64,000 nucleotides of DNA, taken from Sphingobacteriales bacterium TSM_CSM (GTDB taxonomy: Bacteria; Bacteroidota; Bacteroidia; Chitinophagales; UBA2359). Location: contig MTCR01000108.1 in the NCBI GenBank assembly GCA_002212725.1, forward strand, positions 32,113-96,112, read 5' to 3'. The position numbers and the translations under genes were made by a program. Positions 35,014 through 43,639 of the stretch are shown piece after piece. Position 1 is the first letter of the stretch. The number at the start of each line of letters is the position of its first letter. The notes under the pieces are model-generated. The model was given only the letters and a program-made list of their open reading frames with translations, did no database searches and was not told the origin of the DNA.

Positions 35014-37461
35014 TTACAAAAATAGCGGAAACCTTTTGGGCGCTGCTTCCTGCATTATGGCATATACTTTTTCTGTTACGTCATCGGGGCCGGGCTTGCA
35101 GTAGTAGTCGGCATCAGAACCGTAGGCGCATCGGCTGGGCAGGGCGGTAAGGGTGGCGGGTGCCGAGTCGAGGTGGTAGTAAGCGCCTTGTTGTTCCAGT
35201 ATTTGTTGCAATATATAGGCCGATGCGCCACCCGGCACGTCTTCGTCTATAACCAGCAGGCGGTTGGTTTTTTTTACCGATTGCAGAATTTGGTGTTCCA
35301 CATCAAAGGGCAGCAGGGTTTGCACATCTATTACCTCGCAACTTATGCCCATTTCCTGCAGTTCTTCGGCGGCTTCCATGACTATGCGGCAGCACGAGCC
35401 GTAGGTTACCAGTGTTATATCGGTGCCGCTGCGCAGCACTTCGGGCGTACCAAGGGCAAGGGTTATGTCGGCAATATTATCGGGCAGTTTTTCTTTCAGG
35501 CGGTAGCCGTTCAGACATTCAATTATTATGGCGGGTTCGTCGCTCAGCAGCATGGTATTGTACATGGCGGCGGCTTGTGTCATGTTGCGCGGCACCAGCA
35601 GGTGTACGCCTCTTACCGAGTTGAGCAACATGCCAATGGGCGAACCGGTATGCCAGATGCCTTCTAAGCGGTGTCCGCGGGTGCGGATAATAAGGGGGGC
35701 TTTTTGTCCGCCAAAGGTGCGGTATTGCAGGGTGGCCAGGTCGTCGGACACAGGTTGAAGCCCGTATATAAAGTAGTCGAGGTATTGAATTTCGGCAATT
35801 GGGCGCAAACCGCGCATGGCCATGCCAATACCTTGTCCTATAATGGTGACTTCGCGTATGCCGGTATCAAAAACGCGTTCTATGCCGTGTTTGGCTTGCA
35901 TACCGGCAAATCCCTGGTTTACATCGCCAATTTTACCTACGTCTTCACCAAAGGCTACTACGCGGGGGTCGCGTTGCAGCATGGCGTCAAAACAGGCGTT
36001 GAGCACTTCAAAGCCGTTTACCACCGGCGAATTTTGGCTGTAAACGGGCGGATTGGTTTTGATATTGTCAATGGCCTGTGCCGATTGGCTGTAGAGGTGG
36101 TCGGCATAAGCCCGATGGTTTTGTTGCTGGTAGCGGGCTGTCCATTCTTTCAGTGGCAGGGTTGTTTGCGGGTTTTCGTGGCGCAGCAGGCGTAGGGTTT
36201 TCCGTGCGTTGGCAGCCACATCGCGGCGGGTGGGGTTAAGGGTGGTTTTAAGCGTTTGCAGGGCTGCTTCGGGTATTTGCGGTTGGGCAACCTGTTGTTG
36301 CAGTTGGAGGTAAATTGCTTCCAGTTCTTTCAGGCTTTGCTGAATGGGGTGCATAAACTGCGCCCACGCTTTTTTTTGTGCTTCGCGGGCAATATCTTTG
36401 GCTTCGGAGTCAATGGCGTCTAAGGTTTCGGCATCGGAAATACCGGTTTCAATAATCCATTGGCGCATTTTAAGCAGGCAGTCGTGTTCGGCTTCCCATT
36501 GCAACCGTTCTTTCGATTTGTAGCGTTCTTGCGAGCCGGAGGTGGAGTGCCCCTGTGGTTGGGTAACTTCTTTTACGTGTATAAGTGCGGGGCGATGGGT
36601 TTTGCGGGCGGTTTCGGCAGCCTGCCGGTAGGTTTTGAGCAATTCGGGGTAATTCCAGGCGTAAACGGTGTAGAGGTCAATGCCGCGCCCCAGTTCATCG
36701 GTTTTAAAGCCCGACATCAGTTCGGAAATGGAACCTTTGGTGGTTTGAAATTCAATAGGCACCGAAATGCCGTAGCCGTCGTCCCAAACCGATACTACCA
36801 TGGGTATTTGCAGTACGCCGGCGGCGTTCATGGCTTCCCAGAAATGCCCTTCGGAGGTGCTGGCATCGCCAATGGTAACAAAGGTAATTTCGTTGCCGTT
36901 GTTCGAAAACCCGTTCAGTTGTTGCAGTTGTGCTACCTGCCGGTATTTTTTTGATGCTAATGCAAGTCCTACGGCGCGGGGCATTTGTGCGGCAGTGCTC
37001 GAAATATCGGCCGAGGTGTTTTTTATTTGCATCAGGTTGTTCCATTCGCCTTTTTCGTTCAGGCTGCGGGTGGCAAAGTGTGCATTCATTTGCCTGCCTG
37101 CCGAGTGGGGTTCTTCCTTAAGGTTGGGGTGTGCATAGAGTTGGGTAAACAGTTGGGTAACGGTAACATTGCCCAATGCCAGCATGAGCGTTTGGTCGCG
37201 GTAATACCCCGACCTGAAATCGCCGTTTTCAAATACTTTGCTCAACGCAAGTTGTGGCAGTTCTTTGCCGTCTCCCAAAATTCCGAATTTTGCTTTACCG
37301 GTCAGCACTTCCTTTCTTCCCAGTAAACTGGCTTCGCGGCTTATGCGCCCCAGTTTATAGTCTGCCAGTATTTCCCTGGTAAATTCTTCGGCGGTTTGCT
37401 TTTTTCCGCTTATGCTTTGAATATCTTTTGGCGTAATTTCGGGCAGGGTTAATGATGCCAT
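35014..37461 (-). CDS. Fused E1 alpha/beta subunit of a 2-oxoacid dehydrogenase
   Basis: 815 residues. The alpha-type half (about 40-400) has the thiamine-diphosphate motif VTIGDASTSEGHFWEAMN...VVSVWDDGYGIS, where DA and DD replace the more common DG and NN ends. The beta-type half (about 475-815) has FGEDVGKIGDVNQGF, RVFDTGIREVTIIGQGIGMAM and VIDEDVPGGASAYI. The fused form is common in Bacteroidota and is usually the branched-chain (2-oxoisovalerate) enzyme; pyruvate cannot be excluded. It decarboxylates the oxoacid and passes the acyl group to an E2 lipoyl protein, which is not in the window. Confidence 0.88.
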   Translation of the reverse strand: MASLTLPEITPKDIQSISGKKQTAEEFTREILADYKLGRISREASLLGRKEVLTGKAKFGILGDGKELPQLALSKVFENGDFRSGYYRDQTLMLALGNVTVTQLFTQLYAHPNLKEEPHSAGRQMNAHFATRSLNEKGEWNNLMQIKNTSADISSTAAQMPRAVGLALASKKYRQVAQLQQLNGFSNNGNEITFVTIGDASTSEGHFWEAMNAAGVLQIPMVVSVWDDGYGISVPIEFQTTKGSISELMSGFKTDELGRGIDLYTVYAWNYPELLKTYRQAAETARKTHRPALIHVKEVTQPQGHSTSGSQERYKSKERLQWEAEHDCLLKMRQWIIETGISDAETLDAIDSEAKDIAREAQKKAWAQFMHPIQQSLKELEAIYLQLQQQVAQPQIPEAALQTLKTTLNPTRRDVAANARKTLRLLRHENPQTTLPLKEWTARYQQQNHRAYADHLYSQSAQAIDNIKTNPPVYSQNSPVVNGFEVLNACFDAMLQRDPRVVAFGEDVGKIGDVNQGFAGMQAKHGIERVFDTGIREVTIIGQGIGMAMRGLRPIAEIQYLDYFIYGLQPVSDDLATLQYRTFGGQKAPLIIRTRGHRLEGIWHTGSPIGMLLNSVRGVHLLVPRNMTQAAAMYNTMLLSDEPAIIIECLNGYRLKEKLPDNIADITLALGTPEVLRSGTDITLVTYGSCCRIVMEAAEELQEMGISCEVIDVQTLLPFDVEHQILQSVKKTNRLLVIDEDVPGGASAYILQQILEQQGAYYHLDSAPATLTALPSRCAYGSDADYYCKPGPDDVTEKVYAIMQEAAPKRFPLFL

Positions 37462-37597
37462 AATGATGGTTGTTTATTCTGATGTGGTTGTTTTGTAATG
37501 ATTTGCACAGCGCATGGTAACAAGGAAAACTGTTTTTGCCAAAATTCGGTTTAGCGGTTTTGAACTTAATTTGACAAACAATAAACATAAATTTTGC

Positions 37598-37605
37598 CAA
37601 AGGTA
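37598..37605 (-). promoter_or_regulatory. -7 promoter box for the E1 gene
   Basis: TACCTTTG on the minus strand, about 137 nt upstream of the start codon at 37461. Confidence 0.5.
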
Positions 37606-37755
37606 CGCAAATTGCCCGAAACTAACAATTGTTCGTATGCATTTTTACACCTAAAAAAACTGCCTGAAAATTGCTGCCTGTTTAAACTTGTTTGCCTTGT
37701 TTAAGTCAAATTAAAGCAGAAAAGTTGTAATGAACTAAAAATTTAGTTAAAAAAA

Positions 37756-37786
37756 TTTGGCTTCTAAAGTAAAAAAGCTAACTTTG
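37756..37786 (+). promoter_or_regulatory. Consensus promoter of the DUF1573 gene
   Basis: TTTG at 37756-37759, 19 nt, then TAACTTTG at 37779-37786: an exact match to the Bacteroidota TTTG-N19-21-TAnnTTTG promoter. One of the two best promoters in the window. Confidence 0.75.
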
Positions 37787-37947
37787 TATTGAAATTGCAG
37801 CATTTCTGTCCTAATGAAAAAGGTGGCTGCATAAAAGTAACCCCAAAGAAAGGGTTGCGAAGCGGAAATTTGCACAAAAGTTGTTGAGTTTAACCTTAAA
37901 TTTCTTTGTTTTAATTAAAACTTCCTTAAAAAAATTAATAGCAGTTT

Positions 37948-38463
37948 ATGAAAAAAGTACTCGTTTTATTGGCTGTTCTCATGGCAGTTGGCGTACAGGC
38001 TTATGCACAGGCAGACGGAATGAAGAGCGGTGCATCCTATATCTTGGATGAAAACGGAAATCTGGTGGAGACTACCAAACCCATTTTAAATTTTGAGCAG
38101 GAGACTTTTGATTTTGGCGATGTGCCCGAAGGCCCGCAGGTAACACACGAATTTAAATTTAAAAATGATGGCAAAGAGCCTCTGGTTATTGACAATGTAA
38201 AAGCCTCTTGTGGCTGCACCACCCCCGATTGGCCGAAAGAACCGGTAATGCCCGGCGAAGAAGCGGTAATTAAAGCAACTTACAACACAAGCAAGCGTAT
38301 TGGCCCGTTTAACAAAGCCATTACCATTACTTCCAATGCTTACGAGCCTACCAAACGCCTTTATATTAAAGGTACGGTATTGCAGGGCGAGCAACCGCAA
38401 AAAGAGGAAACGCTGCCGGTAAGAACCCAGTCAATTGTAAACGACGGGGCGGGCAATAACTAA
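37948..38463 (+). CDS. DUF1573 secreted protein
   Basis: 171 residues with a signal peptide (MKKVLVLLAVLMAVGVQAYAQ in part). Residues about 45-150 are a DUF1573 immunoglobulin-like domain: FDFGDVPEGPQVTHEFKFKN, then KASCGCTTPDWP and PVMPGEEAVIKATYNT, with the family's Cys pair. DUF1573 proteins are abundant in Bacteroidota envelopes; their role is not known, but the fold is related to ASPM-SPD-2-Hydin domains. It has a strong consensus promoter and its own terminator, so it is a single-gene, probably well-expressed unit. Confidence 0.88.
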   Translation: MKKVLVLLAVLMAVGVQAYAQADGMKSGASYILDENGNLVETTKPILNFEQETFDFGDVPEGPQVTHEFKFKNDGKEPLVIDNVKASCGCTTPDWPKEPVMPGEEAVIKATYNTSKRIGPFNKAITITSNAYEPTKRLYIKGTVLQGEQPQKEETLPVRTQSIVNDGAGNN

Positions 38464-38486
38464 CAAACACCTGTACCTGATAGTGG

Positions 38487-38526
38487 CAAAATCCTGCTGT
38501 GGCATACCGCGCGCGGCAGGGTTTTG
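38487..38526 (+). terminator. Terminator of the DUF1573 gene
   Basis: CAAAATCCTGC at 38487-38497 pairs with GCAGGGTTTTG at 38516-38526 (11 bp, one G-T pair), with a GC-rich loop and T4 in the right arm, 24 bp after the stop. Confidence 0.7.
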
Positions 38527-38570
38527 TATTTACAGGCGGCAGGAGTTTCGGTAATTTCGGGTAAAAATCC

Positions 38571-38578
38571 TATCTTTG
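38571..38578 (+). promoter_or_regulatory. -7 promoter box for the aminotransferase
   Basis: TATCTTTG 41 bp before the ATG at 38619, with TTTC at 38546 as a possible -33 partner 21 nt upstream. Confidence 0.55.
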
Positions 38579-38618
38579 CCCGGTTAAAAAACATATTCAT
38601 CACGCTCAACAAGTTGCT

Positions 38619-39845
38619 ATGCCAGCCATCTCTGCACGGGGCAAACAAATGCCCGCTTCGCCCATCAGGAAATTAGTGCCGTATGCCGAAAAAGCAAAGG
38701 CAGCAGGTGTTCAGATTTACCACCTCAATATTGGACAGCCCGATATTAAAACCCCCGAAGTAATGCTGAACGCTGTGCGGAATTTCAATGCCAAAGTAGT
38801 GGAGTACAGCCACTCGGCCGGCAACGAAAGCTACCGCCGGAAACTTACCCAATATTACCAAAAATATGGCATTGAACTCGATTATTCCGATATTTTAATA
38901 ACCACCGGCGGCTCCGAAGCCATTTTATTCGGTATGATGTCGTGCCTTGATGCCGGCGACGAAGTTATTATACCCGAACCCCTCTATGCCAATTACAACG
39001 GTTTTTCTACGGCCGGCAATATTGTGGTAAAACCCATTACCGCAACTATTGACCAGAATTTTGCCCTGCCACCCATAGAAGAATTTGAGAAGGTAATTAC
39101 CCCCCGAACCAAAGCCATACTCATTTGCAACCCCAACAACCCCACCGGCTACCTGTATTCTGAAGACGAACTGAAAACACTGCGGGAAATAGTGCTGAAA
39201 CACGACCTCTACCTCTTTGCCGATGAGGTTTACCGCGAGTTTACCTACGATGGCGCCCAACCTTTATCGGTATTGAGTTTAAGCGGGTTAGACCAGCATG
39301 CCGTTGTGGTAGATTCCATTTCAAAACGTTATAGTGCCTGTGGTGCACGTATTGGCGCATTGGTTAGCCGTAACCGCGAACTTATGGCAACCGCCCTTAA
39401 ATTTGCACAGGCAAGGTTAAGCCCGCCTACTTTTGGGCAGGTACTGGCCGAAGCAGGCATGGAAGTACCCGACAGCTACTTTACCGAGGTAAATGCCGAA
39501 TATACCCGCCGCCGCAATGTGTTGGTTGAGGGGTTAAATAACTTGGAAGGCGTTTTTTGCCCTATGCCTAAAGGCGCATTTTACGTGGTTGCCCGCCTGC
39601 CAATTGCCGACAGCGACCATTTTTGCCAATGGATGCTGGAGAGTTTTCACTACAATGGCAAAACCGTTATGATGGCGCCGGCTACCGGTTTTTATGCCAC
39701 CCCCGGTTTAGGTAAAAACGAAGTGCGCCTTGCTTATGTGCTGAACGAAGATGACCTGCGCAGTGCATTGGTTTGCCTGCGGGAAGGGTTAAAAGCTTAC
39801 CCCGGCCGTATTGCTGCCACCAAAACCCCTGCCGCCCAAAACTAA
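38619..39845 (+). CDS. Class I/II PLP aminotransferase (aspartate aminotransferase family)
   Basis: 408 residues of fold type I. Visible are the substrate loop HLNIGQPDIKTPE, the cofactor-contact block TTGGSEAILFGMMSCL, CNPNNPTGYLYSEDE, FADEVYREFTYDG with the Asp that binds the pyridine nitrogen, and SISKRYSACGARIGALV with the PLP lysine. The C-terminal Arg region reads KNEVRLAYVLNEDDL. It transfers amino groups between an amino acid and 2-oxoglutarate; aspartate is the default guess but aromatic or branched substrates are possible. It is flanked by its own promoter and a convergent gene. Confidence 0.88.
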   Translation: MPAISARGKQMPASPIRKLVPYAEKAKAAGVQIYHLNIGQPDIKTPEVMLNAVRNFNAKVVEYSHSAGNESYRRKLTQYYQKYGIELDYSDILITTGGSEAILFGMMSCLDAGDEVIIPEPLYANYNGFSTAGNIVVKPITATIDQNFALPPIEEFEKVITPRTKAILICNPNNPTGYLYSEDELKTLREIVLKHDLYLFADEVYREFTYDGAQPLSVLSLSGLDQHAVVVDSISKRYSACGARIGALVSRNRELMATALKFAQARLSPPTFGQVLAEAGMEVPDSYFTEVNAEYTRRRNVLVEGLNNLEGVFCPMPKGAFYVVARLPIADSDHFCQWMLESFHYNGKTVMMAPATGFYATPGLGKNEVRLAYVLNEDDLRSALVCLREGLKAYPGRIAATKTPAAQN

Positions 39846-39922
39846 AATGCAACTTAGCCGGAAAAAGACCTTTGCCCGCAAAACCGGTAATTTATTGTAT
39901 GGATGGCAGCCTTTGCAACGGT

Positions 39923-40834
39923 TTACTGATACTTTTCAAGCACCAATAACAGCTTGTTGATTTCTTCTGTTCCGTACACGTCTTTCTTAGCGTGCAGGGT
40001 CATGGAAAAAGTAAGCAGCAAAAAATATACTGCCTGTAAGGCAGAGCAGGGCGAAAAATATTTATCGTCTGCAGGTAAATTGTTGTTGCGCAAAAAATCT
40101 TGAATAACTACTTTACCAAACTTAACGCCTTTATTGGAAGGGTCGATAAAAAAATCGAGCTGCCCCGAATAAGGAACCCGTTTTTCGTAACCGCTGCCGG
40201 CAATATTGCGTTCCAGGCTGCCGGTACTGTGGTTTAAGGCACCAAGTATGAGGTGGTTTTCCAGCAAAACCGGGTAAACCGGCAAGCCTAATTTTTGGGT
40301 TATAATAAGGTAAAGTAAAGTCAGCAGCGCCTGCGACCCCTTTTGGTAAGAGAGCAAATAGCTGAGCGCATAATTGTGCATCTCTTCGTGTTGTGCTACT
40401 GTAAAGTGGTAAACATTAAAAATTACGTTGTTTACCTGTTCAATTTTATTGGGCACGCTCATGTTGAGCAATATGCGAATGTTTATGTCTTCGAAAATGC
40501 GGTTTATTTTGTTTTCAATAATGTTGTTCGAGTCGTCAAAGGTAGGGTAAACGTAGGTGGCCAGCAATTTTAATGCTTCGGGTAAAGACTGTTCCGAATT
40601 TTTAGCCCACTCACTGAATTTTTTATAAACGTACCTGAAGTTAATTCTTTTCAGTATATATTCCAGCCTTTCTGTTTGTATATCGTTCAGGCTTGTTCGG
40701 TTTGCCCAGCAATACCTGCGCAATTCATCAACCACCTCATGCCCGTGTTTTACCAAATCATTGGCCACCTGCTGCCAAATATCATCATCATCGAGCAGCG
40801 AAAGCAAGGTTGGTATGTTGAATTGTTCACTCAT
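39923..40834 (-). CDS. SirB1-like transglutaminase-fold protein
   Basis: 303 residues. The first about 110 are helical. Residues about 125-215 resemble the SirB1/Transglut_core2 domain: KIEQVNNVIFNVYHF, then YALSYLLSYQKGSQALLTLLYLIITQKLGLPVYPVLLENHLILGAL (pieces) and later FFIDPSNKG. The helix that normally holds the catalytic Cys reads QKGSQALLT, so it is probably not enzymatic. Function unknown in the family. It follows topA... in fact it lies 23 bp downstream of the topA stop on the same strand and likely shares its transcript. Confidence 0.65.
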   Translation of the reverse strand: MSEQFNIPTLLSLLDDDDIWQQVANDLVKHGHEVVDELRRYCWANRTSLNDIQTERLEYILKRINFRYVYKKFSEWAKNSEQSLPEALKLLATYVYPTFDDSNNIIENKINRIFEDINIRILLNMSVPNKIEQVNNVIFNVYHFTVAQHEEMHNYALSYLLSYQKGSQALLTLLYLIITQKLGLPVYPVLLENHLILGALNHSTGSLERNIAGSGYEKRVPYSGQLDFFIDPSNKGVKFGKVVIQDFLRNNNLPADDKYFSPCSALQAVYFLLLTFSMTLHAKKDVYGTEEINKLLLVLEKYQ

Positions 40835-40857
40835 TTAACAAAAAGGGAATTAAGCAA

Positions 40858-43413
40858 TTATGATTTGGCAGTTTTTTTACTTGTTTTTTTCCCTCCCGAA
40901 GATACTGCTGCAATAAGCTGTTTACATTCTTCCAGGGTAATGGTCTTGGGGTCGGCATTTTTGGGCAGGGTAATATTTTTTCCGTTGGCTTTAATATAAG
41001 GGCCGTAGCGTCCGTCTAAAATCTGAATGCTTCCGTTTTCAAACACTTGCAGGGCATTTGCCGGAACTTTTGCCTGTTTGCCTGTTGCGGGCTGTTTGGT
41101 TTCTGTTTCTGCAATAAGGTCGTGGCAATCTTGCAGGGTTAAGGTTTTGGGGTCTTTTGATTTGGGAATTTTTACATTTTGGGTTCCTGCCTTAATATAG
41201 GGGCCAAACTTGCCATTTAAAATCTGTATGGCGCCGTTTTCAAAAGATTGTATTATTTTATTGGCTTCTGCTTCTTTTTTGGCTTCAATAATAGCTATGG
41301 CTTCTTCCTGGTTAATCAGCAACGGGTCGGTATTTTTGGGCAGGCTGTAGAATTTATTGTTGTGCAGCACATAAGGGCCAAACCTGCCCACGCCAACTTT
41401 CATGTTTTTACCTTCGTAAACGCCAATTTCCTTGGGCAGTTTAAACAACTCCAACGCTTGTTCAAGAGTAATGCTGTTAAGCGTTAGCGGCGGCAATACC
41501 GATGCAAAGCGGGGTTTGTCTTCATCTTCGGCACTGCCAATCTGAATCATGGGGCCAAACTTGCCCAATCTTGCCACAACAGGTTTGCCGGTTTGAGGCT
41601 CTTCTCCCAACATACGCTCACCGGTTTCTCTTTCTGCTGTTTTAAGCGTGTGTTCCACCGTTTCGTTAAAGGGGTAGTAAAATTCGCCTATCACTTTGTT
41701 CCACTGCTTTTTACCGTGGGCAATTTCGTCAAAAGATTTTTCAATATTGGCGGTAAAGTCGTAATTAACAATATTTTCAAAATGCTTTACCAAAAAGTCG
41801 TTTACCACCCGCCCCATATCGGTAGGAAACAGTTTGGCTTTTTCAACGCCTGTTTTTTCCTTGTCGGTTATGGCGGTAAGTGTATTGGGCTTGCTTTCGG
41901 CAGGGCCGGTAAGGGTAAGTATGCGGAAGGGGCGCAGTTCACCCTCGCGGTTTTCCTTTACCACATACCCGCGCTGCTGTATGGTGCTGATAATAGGTGC
42001 ATACGTAGAAGGGCGTCCTATACCCAGTTCTTCCAGATTTCTTACCAGACTGGCTTCATTATAGCGTGCCGGCGGACGCTTGAACCGTTCGGTGGCAAGC
42101 ATTTGCTTTAAATCCAGTGTTTGTCCTACTTTCAGAGGCGGCAATATGGTTTCTTCTTCGTTTTCCTCTTCATCATCTAAGGCAGATTCGATGTAGAGTT
42201 TCAGAAAGCCGTCAAATTTAATGACTTCGCCTTTAGCCTGCAATTTTTCGGGTTGGGTAGAAATGCCAATGTCCACAATGGTGCGTTCTAATTGTGCATC
42301 GCTCATTTGCGAGGCCATGGCTCTTTTCCAAATAAGTTCGTAGAGTTTTTTCTCGTCGGTGGTGTCGCCGGCATTTCTAACGTCGAAATAGGTAGGTCTG
42401 ATGGCTTCGTGTGCTTCCTGAGCCGAGTCGGATTTGGTTTTATATTGGCGTTCCTGCCAGTATTTGGGGCCGTATTCTTCGGTAATTTGCTTGCCCATTG
42501 CCTGCCGGGCTGTATCTGAAAGATTGGTAGAGTCGGTACGCATATAGGTAATTTTACCTGCTTCGTACAGTTTTTGGGCAATTTGCATGGTTTGGGCTAC
42601 CGAAAAACCCAGTTTTCGGCTGGCATCTTGTTGCAGGGTAGAGGTGGTAAAGGGTGGGGCAGGTGATTTTTTTGCCGGTTTCACCTCAATTTTTTCAATG
42701 GTAAACACCGCCCCTATACATTTTTCGAGAAACTGCCGGGCGTCTTTTTCCTGCGAAAAAGTTTCGGGCAATTCGGCTTTCAGCAGCACCTGTTTTCCCG
42801 ATGCGTCTTTAATTTTAAACTGAGCCGTAATTTTGTAGTAAGACGACACCTTGAACTGCTCAATTTCGCGCTCGCGCTCCACCACCAGCCGCACTGCTAC
42901 CGATTGCACCCGTCCGGCAGACAAAACGCCCTGCCGTGCAATTTTGCGCCATAAAATGGGCGAAATTTTGAAGCCCACTAAGCGGTCAACCACGCGGCGG
43001 GCTTGTTGTGCATCTACTACATTGCGGTTAATTATTCTGGGGTTTTGTACCGCTTTAAGTATGGCAGGTTTGGTAATTTCGTGAAATACAATTCGCTTGG
43101 TTTTTTTTTCGTCTAAACCCAGCACTTCGCACAAATGCCACGATATGGCTTCCCCTTCGCGGTCTTCGTCTGTTGCCAGCCACACATCGGAAGCAGATTT
43201 TGCCAATCGGGTTAATTCTTTTACCACCTGTTTTTTGTCATCGGGTATTATGTAAGTGGGTATAAAATTGTTGTTTACATCTATGGCGTTATCTTCTTTA
43301 GGTAAATCGCGTATATGTCCTTTGCAGGAAACTACTGTAAAGTCTTTACCCAATATGTTTTCTATGGTTTTGGCTTTTGCCGGAGATTCAACTATCAGTA
43401 AATTTTTCGACAT
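40858..43413 (-). CDS. topA: DNA topoisomerase I
   Basis: 851 residues from ATG 43413 (MSKNLLIVESPAKAKTIE, the family start); the frame continues to 43437 without support. The Toprim domain (about 1-130) has ESPAKAKTI and ATDEDREGEAISWHL. The catalytic Tyr region is ITYMRTDSTNLS, in the type IA core (about 150-580). The C-terminal part has no Cys4 zinc fingers; instead it has four or so short repeats of the form IQILNGKFGPYIKAG/LPKxxDPxxLTLExC, the Bacteroidota-type C-terminal repeat. It relaxes negative supercoils. Confidence 0.96.
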   Translation of the reverse strand: MSKNLLIVESPAKAKTIENILGKDFTVVSCKGHIRDLPKEDNAIDVNNNFIPTYIIPDDKKQVVKELTRLAKSASDVWLATDEDREGEAISWHLCEVLGLDEKKTKRIVFHEITKPAILKAVQNPRIINRNVVDAQQARRVVDRLVGFKISPILWRKIARQGVLSAGRVQSVAVRLVVEREREIEQFKVSSYYKITAQFKIKDASGKQVLLKAELPETFSQEKDARQFLEKCIGAVFTIEKIEVKPAKKSPAPPFTTSTLQQDASRKLGFSVAQTMQIAQKLYEAGKITYMRTDSTNLSDTARQAMGKQITEEYGPKYWQERQYKTKSDSAQEAHEAIRPTYFDVRNAGDTTDEKKLYELIWKRAMASQMSDAQLERTIVDIGISTQPEKLQAKGEVIKFDGFLKLYIESALDDEEENEEETILPPLKVGQTLDLKQMLATERFKRPPARYNEASLVRNLEELGIGRPSTYAPIISTIQQRGYVVKENREGELRPFRILTLTGPAESKPNTLTAITDKEKTGVEKAKLFPTDMGRVVNDFLVKHFENIVNYDFTANIEKSFDEIAHGKKQWNKVIGEFYYPFNETVEHTLKTAERETGERMLGEEPQTGKPVVARLGKFGPMIQIGSAEDEDKPRFASVLPPLTLNSITLEQALELFKLPKEIGVYEGKNMKVGVGRFGPYVLHNNKFYSLPKNTDPLLINQEEAIAIIEAKKEAEANKIIQSFENGAIQILNGKFGPYIKAGTQNVKIPKSKDPKTLTLQDCHDLIAETETKQPATGKQAKVPANALQVFENGSIQILDGRYGPYIKANGKNITLPKNADPKTITLEECKQLIAAVSSGGKKTSKKTAKS

Positions 43414-43482
43414 AATGAGGCTAATCTTTGGTTTCACCGGTTTTACAAACGGTATTTATTAATCTTTTTTGCATTGAGGGGG

Positions 43483-43490
43483 CAAAATTA
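43483..43490 (-). promoter_or_regulatory. -7 promoter box for topA
   Basis: TAATTTTG on the minus strand, about 70 nt upstream of the topA ATG. No clear -33 box. Confidence 0.45.
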
Positions 43491-43639
43491 GTATTCTTCC
43501 GGCAATGTTGGCTATTTTTTTGCCTGATAATGCCATTTTACCATTTAGGCGCAGAATTGGGCAAAAAGTCACAGGCGGAAAATTACGTAAAATAACGCCT
43601 CTTGTTTGCCGAATGTTGGCCGGGTTGCTTTAGAACCGG

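Larger units (their letters stand above)
37462..37947. other. Intergenic region with divergent promoters
   Basis: 486 bp without a gene. It holds a -7 box for the minus-strand E1 gene and a full consensus promoter for the plus-strand DUF1573 gene. The plus-strand leader of about 155 nt includes a small stem (GTAACCC near 37837 with GGGTTGC near 37852) and a six-codon ATG frame at 37814 (MKKVAA). No RNA family is recognised. Confidence 0.6.
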
